A stretch of DNA of 64,000 bases from G965216905 sp965216905 (lineage in GTDB: Bacteria > Actinomycetota > Acidimicrobiia > Spongiisociales > ZC4RG35), in NCBI GenBank assembly GCA_965216905.1, contig OZ244213.1, forward strand, positions 2,666,001 to 2,730,000, read 5' to 3'. A program made the position numbers and the translations under genes. Positions 41,209 to 49,410 of the stretch are shown here, one piece after another. The notes beneath the pieces were generated by a model. The model did no database searches, was not told the origin of the DNA, and worked only from the letters and a program-made list of their open reading frames with translations. How positions within the stretch are numbered: position 1 is the stretch's first letter; every line of letters starts with the position of its first letter.

Positions 41209-43154
41209 GTACGGCCCGGTACTCGTCGTGGGACGGGTCCCAGGATCCGTTGTCGGACCGCCTACCGGTTGACGAACTGGCCGATCGGTTGTCGGAGGAC
41301 GTTCTCGATGGTTGGGGGATCGATGCCAGCCTGCGCCGACTTCTCGAGGAAGGGATCGATGGGCGTTTCGACGGCCTCCGCTCCCTGCGGCGAAGGCTGG
41401 AGGCACATCGCAACCGACACCGTCTCGAGGGTCCGGACCTCTTGCAGGATCTGGCCGAGCGGCTGGCGGAGATCGAGGCCACCGAACGGGCCCACCTGGC
41501 CGGCGACCACGGCGAGGATGCCCGATTCGCCGAACTGGACCTCGACACACTCCCCGACAGCACCGGACGCAGGATCCAGGCACTTCGTGAGCACCGGTGG
41601 CGGTCGAGGGAGGCGGCCTCGGCCTTCGAAGCGTTGCTGGAGGAAGTTCGCAGCCGGCTTCTCGCCGCGTCGTTCAGACGGCTGGGAGATGGCCTGCAGC
41701 GAATGAGCGACCACGACCTCGACCGCGTCAAGGACATGCTGGCCGATCTCAATCGGCTGTTGGAGCAGCGATCCGAAGGCCTCGGGCCCTCGACCGAGGA
41801 CTTCGAAGCGTTCATGCAGGACCACGGCGCCTTCTTTCCCGAGAATCCCTCGACGTTCGATGAACTGCTGGAAGCGTTGGCCAGGCGCTCGATGGCGATG
41901 TCGAGATATCTCGCTTCCCTGAGCGAGGAGCAGCGGAGCGAGTTGGCGGACCTCATGGAAGACCTGCTCGGCGACGTCGATCTCGCCTTCGAGATGGACC
42001 GGATGGGCCGCAATCTCAGAACGCTCGCTCCCGACCTCCCGTGGGATCGAATGATGGATCTGGAAGCCGGTCCCGCCGGATTGGATGCCGGCCTGGATGC
42101 GATCGACCGCGCCTCCCGGCTCGAGGAACTCGACCGGACGTTGGGGCAGCGCTACCCCGGCGCCACCCTCGACGACGTGGACGTCGAGGCCGTGCGAGAA
42201 GCGCTCGGGGAGGACGCGGCCCGCGACGTGGCCCGGCTCCGTCGGATCGAGCGGATGCTGGAGGAAGCGGGGGTCGTGACCAGGTCGGGTGGGAGGCTCG
42301 AGCTGACTGCTCGCGGTGTTCGGAAGCTGGGAGAGCGAGCCCTGGCGCAGGTGTTCGATCGATTGGAGCTGTCGCGCTCGGGCGGTCATCACCTTCCGGC
42401 GGCGGGTGGGAACGAGGAGCCGACGGGAACGTCCCGACCGTGGAAGTTTGGCGATCCGATGCGTCTGGACCTTCGCCGGACCTTGCACAACGCAGTCGTT
42501 CGGCACGCCGGAGCACGGATCCCGTCCGGTCGGCGGGTCGAGCTGCATCCCGACGATTTCGAGATCGAAGAGGCCGAGACCCGAACGGCCACCTCGACCG
42601 TCCTGCTCCTCGACATGAGCCGGTCGATGCCGCTGCGGGGTCATTGGGTCCCCGCCAAACGAATGGCGCTGGCGCTGCACACGCTCATCTCCACCTCCTT
42701 TCCCGAAGATGACCTGCACATCGTGGGCTTCAGCGATTACGCACGAGTCCTGTCGCCGGCCGACCTGGCCGAAGTGGATTGGGAACCGGTCTACGGGACG
42801 AACATGGAGCACGCCTTCCGACTGGCAGGGAGACTCCTGGCCAAGCGGCGCAACCCCTCCCGGCAAGTCCTGCTGGTCACCGACGGTGAGCCCACCGCAC
42901 ACCTGGAAGGCGAGCAGGTCTTCTTCAACTGGCCTCCGGTCCGTAGAACGCTCGAGCGGACGTACGCCGAGGCGATGCGTTTGGCCCGGTCGGGGGCGAC
43001 CGTGAACATCTTCATGCTGGAGGACGAGCCGGGGTTGACTGCGTTCGTCGATCGGCTGGCGCGAATCGTCGAAGGGCGGGTCTTCGTCGGCAGCGGCCGG
43101 GAGGTCGGCGACCTGATCGTGACCGACTACGTGCGGCGAGCCCGGTCCCGCTGA
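41205..43154 (+). CDS. VWA-domain protein, partner of the MoxR-like ATPase
   Basis: 649 aa starting at GTG. A long helical N-terminal and middle part (DELADRLSEDVLDGWGIDAS, LTARGVRKLGERALAQVFDR) and a C-terminal von Willebrand A domain with a complete MIDAS: LLLDMSRSMPL (DxSxS), the later Thr (YGTNMEHAF) and LLVTDGEPT. Actinobacterial proteins of this architecture are always next to the ATPase above. The pair may assemble or activate a metalloenzyme; the client is not visible here. Confidence 0.85.
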   Translation: MSTARYSSWDGSQDPLSDRLPVDELADRLSEDVLDGWGIDASLRRLLEEGIDGRFDGLRSLRRRLEAHRNRHRLEGPDLLQDLAERLAEIEATERAHLAGDHGEDARFAELDLDTLPDSTGRRIQALREHRWRSREAASAFEALLEEVRSRLLAASFRRLGDGLQRMSDHDLDRVKDMLADLNRLLEQRSEGLGPSTEDFEAFMQDHGAFFPENPSTFDELLEALARRSMAMSRYLASLSEEQRSELADLMEDLLGDVDLAFEMDRMGRNLRTLAPDLPWDRMMDLEAGPAGLDAGLDAIDRASRLEELDRTLGQRYPGATLDDVDVEAVREALGEDAARDVARLRRIERMLEEAGVVTRSGGRLELTARGVRKLGERALAQVFDRLELSRSGGHHLPAAGGNEEPTGTSRPWKFGDPMRLDLRRTLHNAVVRHAGARIPSGRRVELHPDDFEIEEAETRTATSTVLLLDMSRSMPLRGHWVPAKRMALALHTLISTSFPEDDLHIVGFSDYARVLSPADLAEVDWEPVYGTNMEHAFRLAGRLLAKRRNPSRQVLLVTDGEPTAHLEGEQVFFNWPPVRRTLERTYAEAMRLARSGATVNIFMLEDEPGLTAFVDRLARIVEGRVFVGSGREVGDLIVTDYVRRARSR

Positions 43155-43178
43155 TGCCGACCGCTCATCGAGGGGTCG

Positions 43179-43856
43179 TCACCACATGGGCCATGGCACG
43201 GCCGGCCGGTCTTCCGGCGGCTGCGGGTGGACCGGATCGGCTCGGAGGCCCTCGGCACGGCGGACGAGCGCATCCGCCTCCGCTCCGCTGAGGAGCGCTG
43301 CCACTCGCGAACGCAGTCCGGCGCTGAGGTGGTCGCACAGCAGGTCCACCCCGACGAGTAGACCCTCGGGGATCCGCCGACCGGCGAATCCCCAAAGCAC
43401 GGTGCGGAGCTTTTCCTCTTGGTGGAAGGTGAGTCCGTTGTCGATCGCCCACAGCGAATCCGAATCCTGGTCATGGAGGAGGTGCCCGACCTTGCGGTCG
43501 GCGTTGTTGGTGACGATGTCGAGAACCGCGAACGGCCAGAGTCGGTCATCGATGTGTGGCGCGAAGAGTGGCCGCGGATCGAAATCGAAGTCCTCGTTCA
43601 AGAAGACCTGCGCCGATCCGAATCCGAGCGGTCCTCGGGCGGCGACGGTTCTCGGCACGATGCCCAGACCCAGCGCCTCGCTGACCTCGTAGGCCAGGAT
43701 CTCGCGGGAAGCGAGGGTCCCGTGCGGAAAATCCCACAGCGGCTGCTCGCCCCTCGTCGGCTTGTAGACCCAGTACCCCCCCTCGCCGTCTCGGGCGAGC
43801 ACGGTTGCGTTCGAGGCATGAGGAAGCAACCCGACCACCTCGACCAAGTCGAGCAT
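43179..43856 (-). CDS. SCO1664-family protein (PI3/4-kinase-like fold)
   Basis: 225 aa. YWVYKPTRGEQPLWDFPHGT-LASRE, FLNEDFDFDP, FAVLDIVTNNADRKVGHLL and SLWAIDNGLTFHQEEKLRTV are hallmarks of the SCO1664 family; the last two hold kinase-like catalytic and DFG-equivalent residues. ATG at 43856 is chosen because homology begins there. Third gene of a conserved actinobacterial trio with DUF3090 and a histidine phosphatase. Confidence 0.85.
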   Translation of the reverse strand: MLDLVEVVGLLPHASNATVLARDGEGGYWVYKPTRGEQPLWDFPHGTLASREILAYEVSEALGLGIVPRTVAARGPLGFGSAQVFLNEDFDFDPRPLFAPHIDDRLWPFAVLDIVTNNADRKVGHLLHDQDSDSLWAIDNGLTFHQEEKLRTVLWGFAGRRIPEGLLVGVDLLCDHLSAGLRSRVAALLSGAEADALVRRAEGLRADPVHPQPPEDRPAVPWPMW

Positions 43857-43866
43857 CCCGGAGGGG

Positions 43867-44361
43867 TCAGTGGCTTCCGTGACCGTTCCTCGCAGGGCAC
43901 CGATGGTCGCTCGGCTCGTCCATCGCCAGGCGGCACCACTGACAGATGGGTCGGCCCGCAGAGACGACCTCCAGCGCAACCAGGGCCATTGCCCGGAACT
44001 GCTCCGGTGCGATGACGAACGTCAGCACGTCATCGGCGTCGGCGGACTCGATTTCGACGGTCAGCAGCTCGGATCGACCGAGGGCGATGGCCACCGTTCC
44101 GACCCGGAATCGTTCATTCCCTTCCCCCGGGTCGTCGAGGCTGAGCTCGGACGCGATCCGAGCGACGTCTCCATCGTCCGACGAGATGCCGCGTTCGTCG
44201 AGGGTCTCCAGGCCCTGGGTCGCCAGCGCCCGAATCTGCTCCTTCTCGGCGAGGACGTGATGGGACACCCCGCCTGCCACGACCTGCAGGTAGAAGCGCC
44301 GGTCGCCGGGTTCTCCGATCGCTCCCGCAACGAACCGTTCCGCCGGCCCGAGATCACTCAC
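43867..44361 (-). CDS. DUF3090 family protein
   Basis: 164 aa from a GTG. RFVAGAIGEPGDRRFYLQVV, VLAEKEQIRALATQGLETLD, FRVGTVAIALGRSELLTVEI and PICQWCRLAMDEPSDHRCPARNG are typical of DUF3090; the C-terminal CxxC...C suggests a metal site. Biochemical function unknown; always found with the two neighbours. Confidence 0.9.
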   Translation of the reverse strand: MSDLGPAERFVAGAIGEPGDRRFYLQVVAGGVSHHVLAEKEQIRALATQGLETLDERGISSDDGDVARIASELSLDDPGEGNERFRVGTVAIALGRSELLTVEIESADADDVLTFVIAPEQFRAMALVALEVVSAGRPICQWCRLAMDEPSDHRCPARNGHGSH

Positions 44362-44380
44362 GACGGTCTCAGCATCCCAC

Positions 44381-44992
44381 TCACCGCCACGTCTCGGGGG
44401 TCCCGTCCGTGTTCACCGCCCGGACGTGTGGGGGAGCGTCGTCGGACAGGTCGATGACGGTCACCGATGCGGGTGCGATGAGGATGCGCTGGAAGAGGTC
44501 GAGCGGCGTACCGAGGGCGTAAGCGGTGACGAGCTTGATCACGTCGGCATGGGTCACCGCGGCCACCGTCCGCTTCCGATGTCGCTGGGAGAGGCGGCGA
44601 CATGCGTCGACCGCCCGGGACTGCGCCTCGGCAAACGACTCACCCTCGGGGAAGCGCACCATGGAAGGGGTGTGCTGCACGGTCCGCCACGCCTTGAGGC
44701 GAGCGAGCGATTTGAGTGTCCTCCCGGCCCATGTTCCGAAATCGATCTCGAGCAGCCCGTCTTCGATGTCCGGTGTGAGTCCCCGACCGTCGGCAATCAC
44801 CTCGGCGGTCTCGAACGTCCGCTCGATCGGTGATGTGTAGATGGCGGCCAACTCGACTTCCCGGAGGCGGTCGGCCACCGCCCGGGCGGCGTCGAGTCCG
44901 GCGGCTCCGAGCGACACCCCGGGCAGACGCCCCGTGAGCCGGACGCCGGTCTCCGGGGTGGGTGCGTGGCGGACGAGGAGCATTCGAGACAT
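44381..44992 (-). CDS. Histidine phosphatase family protein (MSMEG_4193-like)
   Basis: 203 aa. The RHG motif at the start (MLLVRHAPTPETG, with A for G), YTSPIERTFETAEVIA, and AAVTHADVIKLVTAYALG with the second catalytic His. Phosphoglycerate-mutase-like phosphohistidine enzyme of unknown substrate. First gene of the conserved trio; start ATG at 44992 placed at the first beta strand. Confidence 0.88.
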   Translation of the reverse strand: MSRMLLVRHAPTPETGVRLTGRLPGVSLGAAGLDAARAVADRLREVELAAIYTSPIERTFETAEVIADGRGLTPDIEDGLLEIDFGTWAGRTLKSLARLKAWRTVQHTPSMVRFPEGESFAEAQSRAVDACRRLSQRHRKRTVAAVTHADVIKLVTAYALGTPLDLFQRILIAPASVTVIDLSDDAPPHVRAVNTDGTPETWR

Positions 44993-45037
44993 GGGCGGCG
45001 AGGCTACCAGTGGGTACCGGCAACCCTCCGAGATCAC

Positions 45038-45721
45038 CTAGAACAGGGTTTCGGGTTCCGTTCGGTCCCGCAGACTCCGGTCGTTGTTCCGGACGGAGTT
45101 GACTCGGCTCGACACCGGGTGTTCCACGACGATGTCCGGATCGATGGGTTGGAGGAGTCGCTCCACCTGGTGGGGATCGGTCAGCTCCCGATCGAGCCAC
45201 GGGTCCCAAACATCGGGGGTGAGGGCGATCGGCATCCGGTCGTGGATTCGGCGGATCGCACCCTGTGCTTGGGCGGTGACGATCGCGCACGTGCGGATCC
45301 ACTGGTCGCGGGCGGGATCATGCACCGATGAGTAGATGCCGGCGAAGGCCATCGGCTCGCCGTCTTCCCGATACACCCAATGCGGCGTCCGCCCCTCCTC
45401 TTTGGGCTCCCACTCGTAGAAGCCGTCGGCGGGGATGATGCAGCGCTTCTTGGCGAGCGATGCCCGGAACATGGGCTTGGTGGCGACCGTTTCGGCCCGA
45501 GCGTTGATCTGAATCGACTTCATGTCCTTCGCCCAGTGCGGCACGAAGCCCCATCGCATGACTCCGAGGAGACGCTCGCCGTTCCACTCCGCGACGGCGT
45601 ACACCGGGTCGGTGGGCGCCACGTTGTACGACTCCGTGAGCGGCGGGCCAACGACTCGCTCTGCCCCGAAGTAGGCCGCGTAGTCGTCGGCGTCACCGGT
45701 GAGTGCGTAGCGACCACACAT
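45038..45721 (-). CDS. SOS response-associated peptidase (YedK/HMCES family)
   Basis: 227 aa starting MCGRYALTG, where Cys2 is the catalytic residue that forms a thiazolidine crosslink with abasic sites in single-stranded DNA. Other conserved parts are SYNVAPTDPVYAV, NARAETVATKPMF, CIIPADGFYEWEP, and RIHDRMPIAL. It protects abasic sites from strand breakage. Confidence 0.95.
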   Translation of the reverse strand: MCGRYALTGDADDYAAYFGAERVVGPPLTESYNVAPTDPVYAVAEWNGERLLGVMRWGFVPHWAKDMKSIQINARAETVATKPMFRASLAKKRCIIPADGFYEWEPKEEGRTPHWVYREDGEPMAFAGIYSSVHDPARDQWIRTCAIVTAQAQGAIRRIHDRMPIALTPDVWDPWLDRELTDPHQVERLLQPIDPDIVVEHPVSSRVNSVRNNDRSLRDRTEPETLF

Positions 45722-45852
45722 GGAAGGGAAGGTACTCGCTCCCGCTCCGAGAGAGGAGGTACGGATGGCGTCGAAGAAAAACCCGGGTTCGGTTGGCGGT
45801 GGGTCGATCGACCCAGCTAGCCTCGCCTACGCCTCTGGGGAGTAGGAGAGAC

Positions 45853-46926
45853 GTGCGACGTCTACCTTGGCCCGCGGCCCCGTCATCAGCCCCGGTGGTG
45901 GTGGTTGCGGTCTCACTCATGATGGCCGTCGGTCTTCTGGCTGCGGTTCCCGCTTTGGCGGTGGAGCCGGTTGCCGAACCGGCGGAGGCTTGTCTCATGG
46001 AAGAGACGAACGCGCTCAGGTCGCAACATGGCCTGTCGCCGCTGCAATGGAACGGCGTCGGCTCGGAGCGAGCCAGAGATCACGCCGCTCGGATGCGAGC
46101 CGCCGGCCAGTTGTTCCACTCCACGGGTTTCGAGGTCGAACCGACCCTCCCGACTGGATGGTCCTGGTGGGGTGAGGTGGTGGGGATGGCCGACCTCAAC
46201 GAGGCCACGGTCGGTGAACTGTGCAAGGCCGTGTTCGACGGCTTCGTCGGCTCCGATCCCCATCGCGAGATTCTGACGAGCGCAACCGCCGGGTACATCA
46301 CGGTGGGCGCGGATGTCGACTCCGGATCAGCGTGGTACTCGGTCACCGTGTTCGACGGTCCGGTCGAAACCGAGCAGACCGAACCGGAGTCCGACAACGA
46401 GAGCCCGGCCGAGCCGCCGGAGTTCACCGACGACGACGACTCGATCTTCGAAGCCGATATCGAGTGGTTGGCCGCCCGGGGCATCACCAAGGGTTGTTCG
46501 CCGACGTCGTTCTGCCCCGACGATCCCCTGACGCGGGGACAGATGGCTGCCTTCCTCGTGCGCGGATTCGGCTGGTCCGGTGTCGAGTCTTCGGGGTTTG
46601 CGGACATGGACGGCCACATGTTCGAGGACGTGGTTGCCACGCTGGCGTCGGTGGGTGTGACGAAGGGGTGCGCCCCGGACCGCTTCTGCCCCGACGAGTC
46701 GGTCACCCGGGGCCAACTGGCCGCCTTCCTCGCCCGTGCGCTGGGACTGCCCGCCGGATCCGGTGACCATTTCGCCGACGACGACCGGTCGGTGTTCGAA
46801 GGTGAGATCGAGGCACTCGTCGAGCATGGCATCACCACCGGCTGTGCCCCCGACCGCTACTGCCCGGACGCTCCGATTCTCAGAGGGCAGATGGCGGCGA
46901 TGCTCCGTCGGGCACTCGACCGCTGA
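45853..46926 (+). CDS. Secreted CAP-domain protein with three SLH repeats
   Basis: 357 aa from GTG behind AGGAG. Signal peptide ends near PALAVEPV. A CAP/SCP domain (about 45-165: EETNALRSQHGLSPLQWNGV, RARDHAARM, DPHREILTSATAGYITVGAD) is followed by an acidic linker and three S-layer-homology units (DIEWLAARGITKGCSPTSFC; TLASVGVTKGCAPDRFCPDE; EIEALVEHGITTGCAPDRYC), each ending TRGQMAAFL-like. SLH units anchor proteins to cell-wall polymers. Paired Cys in every unit should form disulfides. Confidence 0.9.
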   Translation: MRRLPWPAAPSSAPVVVVAVSLMMAVGLLAAVPALAVEPVAEPAEACLMEETNALRSQHGLSPLQWNGVGSERARDHAARMRAAGQLFHSTGFEVEPTLPTGWSWWGEVVGMADLNEATVGELCKAVFDGFVGSDPHREILTSATAGYITVGADVDSGSAWYSVTVFDGPVETEQTEPESDNESPAEPPEFTDDDDSIFEADIEWLAARGITKGCSPTSFCPDDPLTRGQMAAFLVRGFGWSGVESSGFADMDGHMFEDVVATLASVGVTKGCAPDRFCPDESVTRGQLAAFLARALGLPAGSGDHFADDDRSVFEGEIEALVEHGITTGCAPDRYCPDAPILRGQMAAMLRRALDR

Positions 46927-46972
46927 TCGTTCGACTTCTGGGTCCCCGGTGCGGGAGCGAAGTCCGAAGGTG

Positions 46973-47000
46973 CGTCAGGGGCCCCGAAGGACCCCTGACG
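46973..47000. terminator. Strong stem-loop between the CAP-SLH gene and rnpB
   Basis: CGTCAGGGG (46973-46981) pairs perfectly with CCCCTGACG (46992-47000) around a 10-base loop. It lies between convergent transcripts and just past the 3' end of RNase P RNA, so it can end transcription from both sides. No U-tract follows, which is common in high-GC actinobacteria. Confidence 0.6.
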
Positions 47001-47005
47001 GATGA

Positions 47006-47325
47006 CGAGTTCACCTGTAAGCCGGGTTCTGTCGTGGGTGACCATCCATCTGTGCGACCTACCCGGGACTTGATCGACGGGCCGCCGGCGTCCCTGTCTG
47101 GCCTTGCTCCGGATGGGGTTTGCAGAGCCGTTCCGGTCGCCCGGAACGCTGGTGAGCTCTTACCTCACCGTTTCACCCTTGCCTGTGCCGCGGACGGCCA
47201 TCGGCGGTCTGCTCTCTGCTGCACTTTCCGTCGGGTCACCCCGCCTGGCGTCGAACCAGCATCCTGCCCTGTGGAGCCCGGACTTTCCTCGACCCGTCGG
47301 GGCCGCGGCCACCCGGTGAACTCGC
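47006..47325 (-). ncRNA. rnpB: RNase P RNA (rnpB), bacterial type A
   Basis: Read on the minus strand: P1 pairs GAGTTCACC at the 5' end with GGTGAACTC at the 3' end. The universal blocks are present: GAGGAAAGTCCGGGCTCC near the 5' end, GGGTGAAACGGTGAGGTAAG in the middle, and ACAGAACCCGGCTTACAGG at the 3' end. It is the catalytic RNA that matures tRNA 5' ends. Ends are set by P1 and accurate to a few bases. Confidence 0.95.
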
Positions 47326-47403
47326 TCCACCCATGATATCGGTCGCGAGCGGAGTGCTCCTCGAATGGCGTTGCCACATGGCGCGGCCGTCGGAGCCAGC
47401 CGT

Positions 47404-47769
47404 TCAGCGGCGGGCCTCCGACATGATTCCCCCGATGCCGCCGAACAGCATCGCCACGACCGCCAGGATCAGCACCTCGATCACCCCGGCATCCGACCCG
47501 CCCCGGCGAGCCGTCACCACGGTGACGGCGGCGATGAGGATCCCGGTCGCCGCACCGTGCAGACGTGCCGAGTGAAACGACATCCTGCCCGCCACGAACC
47601 CGCCGACCAGAAATCCCAAGACCAGGGAGGGGAGCAGGACCACCGAAGAACCTTCCTCGATGCCCAACATCACCAGCCCGGCACCCACCAGCAATGCGAC
47701 GACGATCTGCACCAGCGAGCCCGCTCCGGCGCCGATCAAGAGCGCGAGGAAGCGGAGGCTCAGGAGCAT
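47404..47769 (-). CDS. Small integral membrane protein (121 aa)
   Basis: Four hydrophobic segments (LVQIVVALLVGAGLVMLGI, LLPSLVLGFLVGGFVAG, GAATGILIAAVTVVTA, VIEVLILAVVAMLFGGIGGI). The pattern resembles TIGR04086/DUF3792-like membrane proteins of unknown role. It lies upstream of rnpB on the same strand and divergent from trpD. Confidence 0.6.
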   Translation of the reverse strand: MLLSLRFLALLIGAGAGSLVQIVVALLVGAGLVMLGIEEGSSVVLLPSLVLGFLVGGFVAGRMSFHSARLHGAATGILIAAVTVVTARRGGSDAGVIEVLILAVVAMLFGGIGGIMSEARR

Positions 47770-47849
47770 GGTGCTGACCGGGACGTCATCGGTTCATTCT
47801 CTCAGCTCGGCCGGGGATGTCCGAGGACCGTCCTCCTACACTTCCGTCG

Positions 47850-48887
47850 ATGGACTTGGCGCCGATGGAATGGGCACCGCTACTGAATGACCTGGTATCG
47901 GGTGTGGACGTCTCCCGCGAACAGGCGCGTTCGGCGATGGACGAGATCATGGCGGGCCGTGCCACCCCCGCCCAGATCGCGGCATTCATCGTCGCGCTCC
48001 GGATCAAGGGGGAGACCGTCGAAGAGATGACGGGCCTGGTCGAATCGATGCGCGCCGCCGCCATCACCGTCGACATCGGGAAGCCGGTGGTCGACGTGGT
48101 CGGGACCGGAGGGGATCGGTCCGGTACGTTCAACATCTCCACGACGGCGAGCTTCGTGGTGGCCGGAGCCGGTGCTGCCGTGGCCAAGCATGGGAACCGT
48201 TCCGCATCGTCGCAGTGCGGCTCCGCCGACGTACTCGAACAACTGGGTGTCGTCATCGATCTCGAACCGGACGCGATGGCGTCGATGGTGCGTGAGGTCG
48301 GCTTCGGCTTCTTCTTCGCGCCGAGATACCACCCGGCGGTCCGACACGCCGTGCCGGTCCGCCGTGAGCTCGGAGTACCCACCGTCTTCAACCTCCTCGG
48401 CCCGCTCGCCAACCCGGCCGGCGCCGACCGGCTCTGTGTCGGGGTGTCCGACGGGCGAATGGCGGCGCGAATGATCGGGGTTCTTCAGCGACTCGGGTCC
48501 GAGTACGCGTTCGTGGTGCATGGGCACGACGGACTCGACGAGGTGACCGTCACCGGCCCGACGTCGATCCACCGACTCCACGACGGCGAGATCACCCATG
48601 CCGATTTCACCCCGGAGGACTTCGGTGTCGATCGGGCCGGGGGCGAGGCGCTGCTGGGCGGAGATGCAGAGACCAATGCCGCCATCCTGCGATCGGTGCT
48701 CGACGGCGAACCCGGTCCGCGACGCGACGCCGTCCTCGTCAACGCCGCACCGGCTTTGGTGGCGGCCGGTGTCGCCTCCGGTCTCACGCGGGCCGTCGAG
48801 ACGGCTCGCTCGTCCATCGACTCGGGAGCCGCCCGGCGGGTGCTCGATGCGGTCGTCGACCGCAGCCGGCAACTCGCGGTCCGATGA
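47850..48887 (+). CDS. trpD: Anthranilate phosphoribosyltransferase
   Basis: 345 aa. Transfers phosphoribosyl from PRPP to anthranilate in tryptophan synthesis. It has DVVGTGGDRSGTFNISTTAS (PRPP/anthranilate site), KHGNRSASSQCGSADVLEQL, and FNLLGPLANPAGADRLCVGV. No other trp genes adjoin it. Its stop overlaps the Fur-family gene by ATGA, an unusual pairing that puts a metal regulator behind a biosynthetic gene. Confidence 0.95.
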   Translation: MDLAPMEWAPLLNDLVSGVDVSREQARSAMDEIMAGRATPAQIAAFIVALRIKGETVEEMTGLVESMRAAAITVDIGKPVVDVVGTGGDRSGTFNISTTASFVVAGAGAAVAKHGNRSASSQCGSADVLEQLGVVIDLEPDAMASMVREVGFGFFFAPRYHPAVRHAVPVRRELGVPTVFNLLGPLANPAGADRLCVGVSDGRMAARMIGVLQRLGSEYAFVVHGHDGLDEVTVTGPTSIHRLHDGEITHADFTPEDFGVDRAGGEALLGGDAETNAAILRSVLDGEPGPRRDAVLVNAAPALVAAGVASGLTRAVETARSSIDSGAARRVLDAVVDRSRQLAVR

Positions 48888-49345
48888 GCTCATCCTCCGA
48901 CGAGCTGGTTGCGGCGCTGCGGAGCGCCGGCTTGCGGATCACGCGACAGCGGGAAGCGATCTGTGCGGTGATCGGCGAGGGTGGCGGTCACATGACCGTC
49001 GCCGACATCCACCGACGTGCACAACGCGACGGCGGCGTCTCGTTCGACATCTCGACGGTCTATCGAACCGTCGATGCGCTCGAGTCGGCGGGCATGCTCC
49101 ACCACGTTCACCTCGGTCACGGACCATCCGTTGTCCACCTGACCGAGGACGGCCAGCACCAGCACCTCGTCTGCGACCAGTGCGGCCGGACCGAGGACAT
49201 CTCCCTCGACGATTTGGCAGGTCTGACCGATCGCGTTGCCGAGGAGTTCGGATTCATCGTCGATGGTGTCCACTTCGCGCTCGTCGGCCGATGTGCGCAC
49301 CATGTGGTCGATTCGGAGCGCAATCGGCGGGATCCCGATTTGTGA
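48884..49345 (+). CDS. Fur-family metalloregulator, likely nickel-type (Nur)
   Basis: 153 aa. Winged helix (LRITRQREAICAVIGEGGGH, FDISTVYRTVDALESAGMLH) and metal domain with HLTEDGQHQHLVCDQCGRTE-DI. Only one CxxC (CDQC) is present; the C-terminal one is reduced to CAHH. Nickel specificity is inferred from the Nur-type operator in front of the cbiM gene 0.75 kb downstream. A perfect hairpin surrounds its stop codon. Confidence 0.8.
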   Translation: MSSSSDELVAALRSAGLRITRQREAICAVIGEGGGHMTVADIHRRAQRDGGVSFDISTVYRTVDALESAGMLHHVHLGHGPSVVHLTEDGQHQHLVCDQCGRTEDISLDDLAGLTDRVAEEFGFIVDGVHFALVGRCAHHVVDSERNRRDPDL

Positions 49346-49354
49346 AATCGGGAT
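49332..49354. terminator. Perfect hairpin enclosing the Fur-family gene stop codon
   Basis: ATCCCGATTT and AAATCGGGAT (10 bp, no mismatch) flank a three-base GTG loop; the TGA stop begins in that loop. It may be a terminator or mRNA end-protecting structure; no U-run follows. Confidence 0.5.
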
Positions 49355-49410
49355 GAACTCGGATGCGCAGGTTGTTGGTCGAGTCCGAGATGCCGGTAGA
49401 TTCCGTACGC

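Noticed and set aside
39814..43154. Magnesium chelatase for chlorophyll synthesis
   Set aside because: The ATPase and VWA proteins are only family-level relatives; no bchH/chlH or other tetrapyrrole genes are present.
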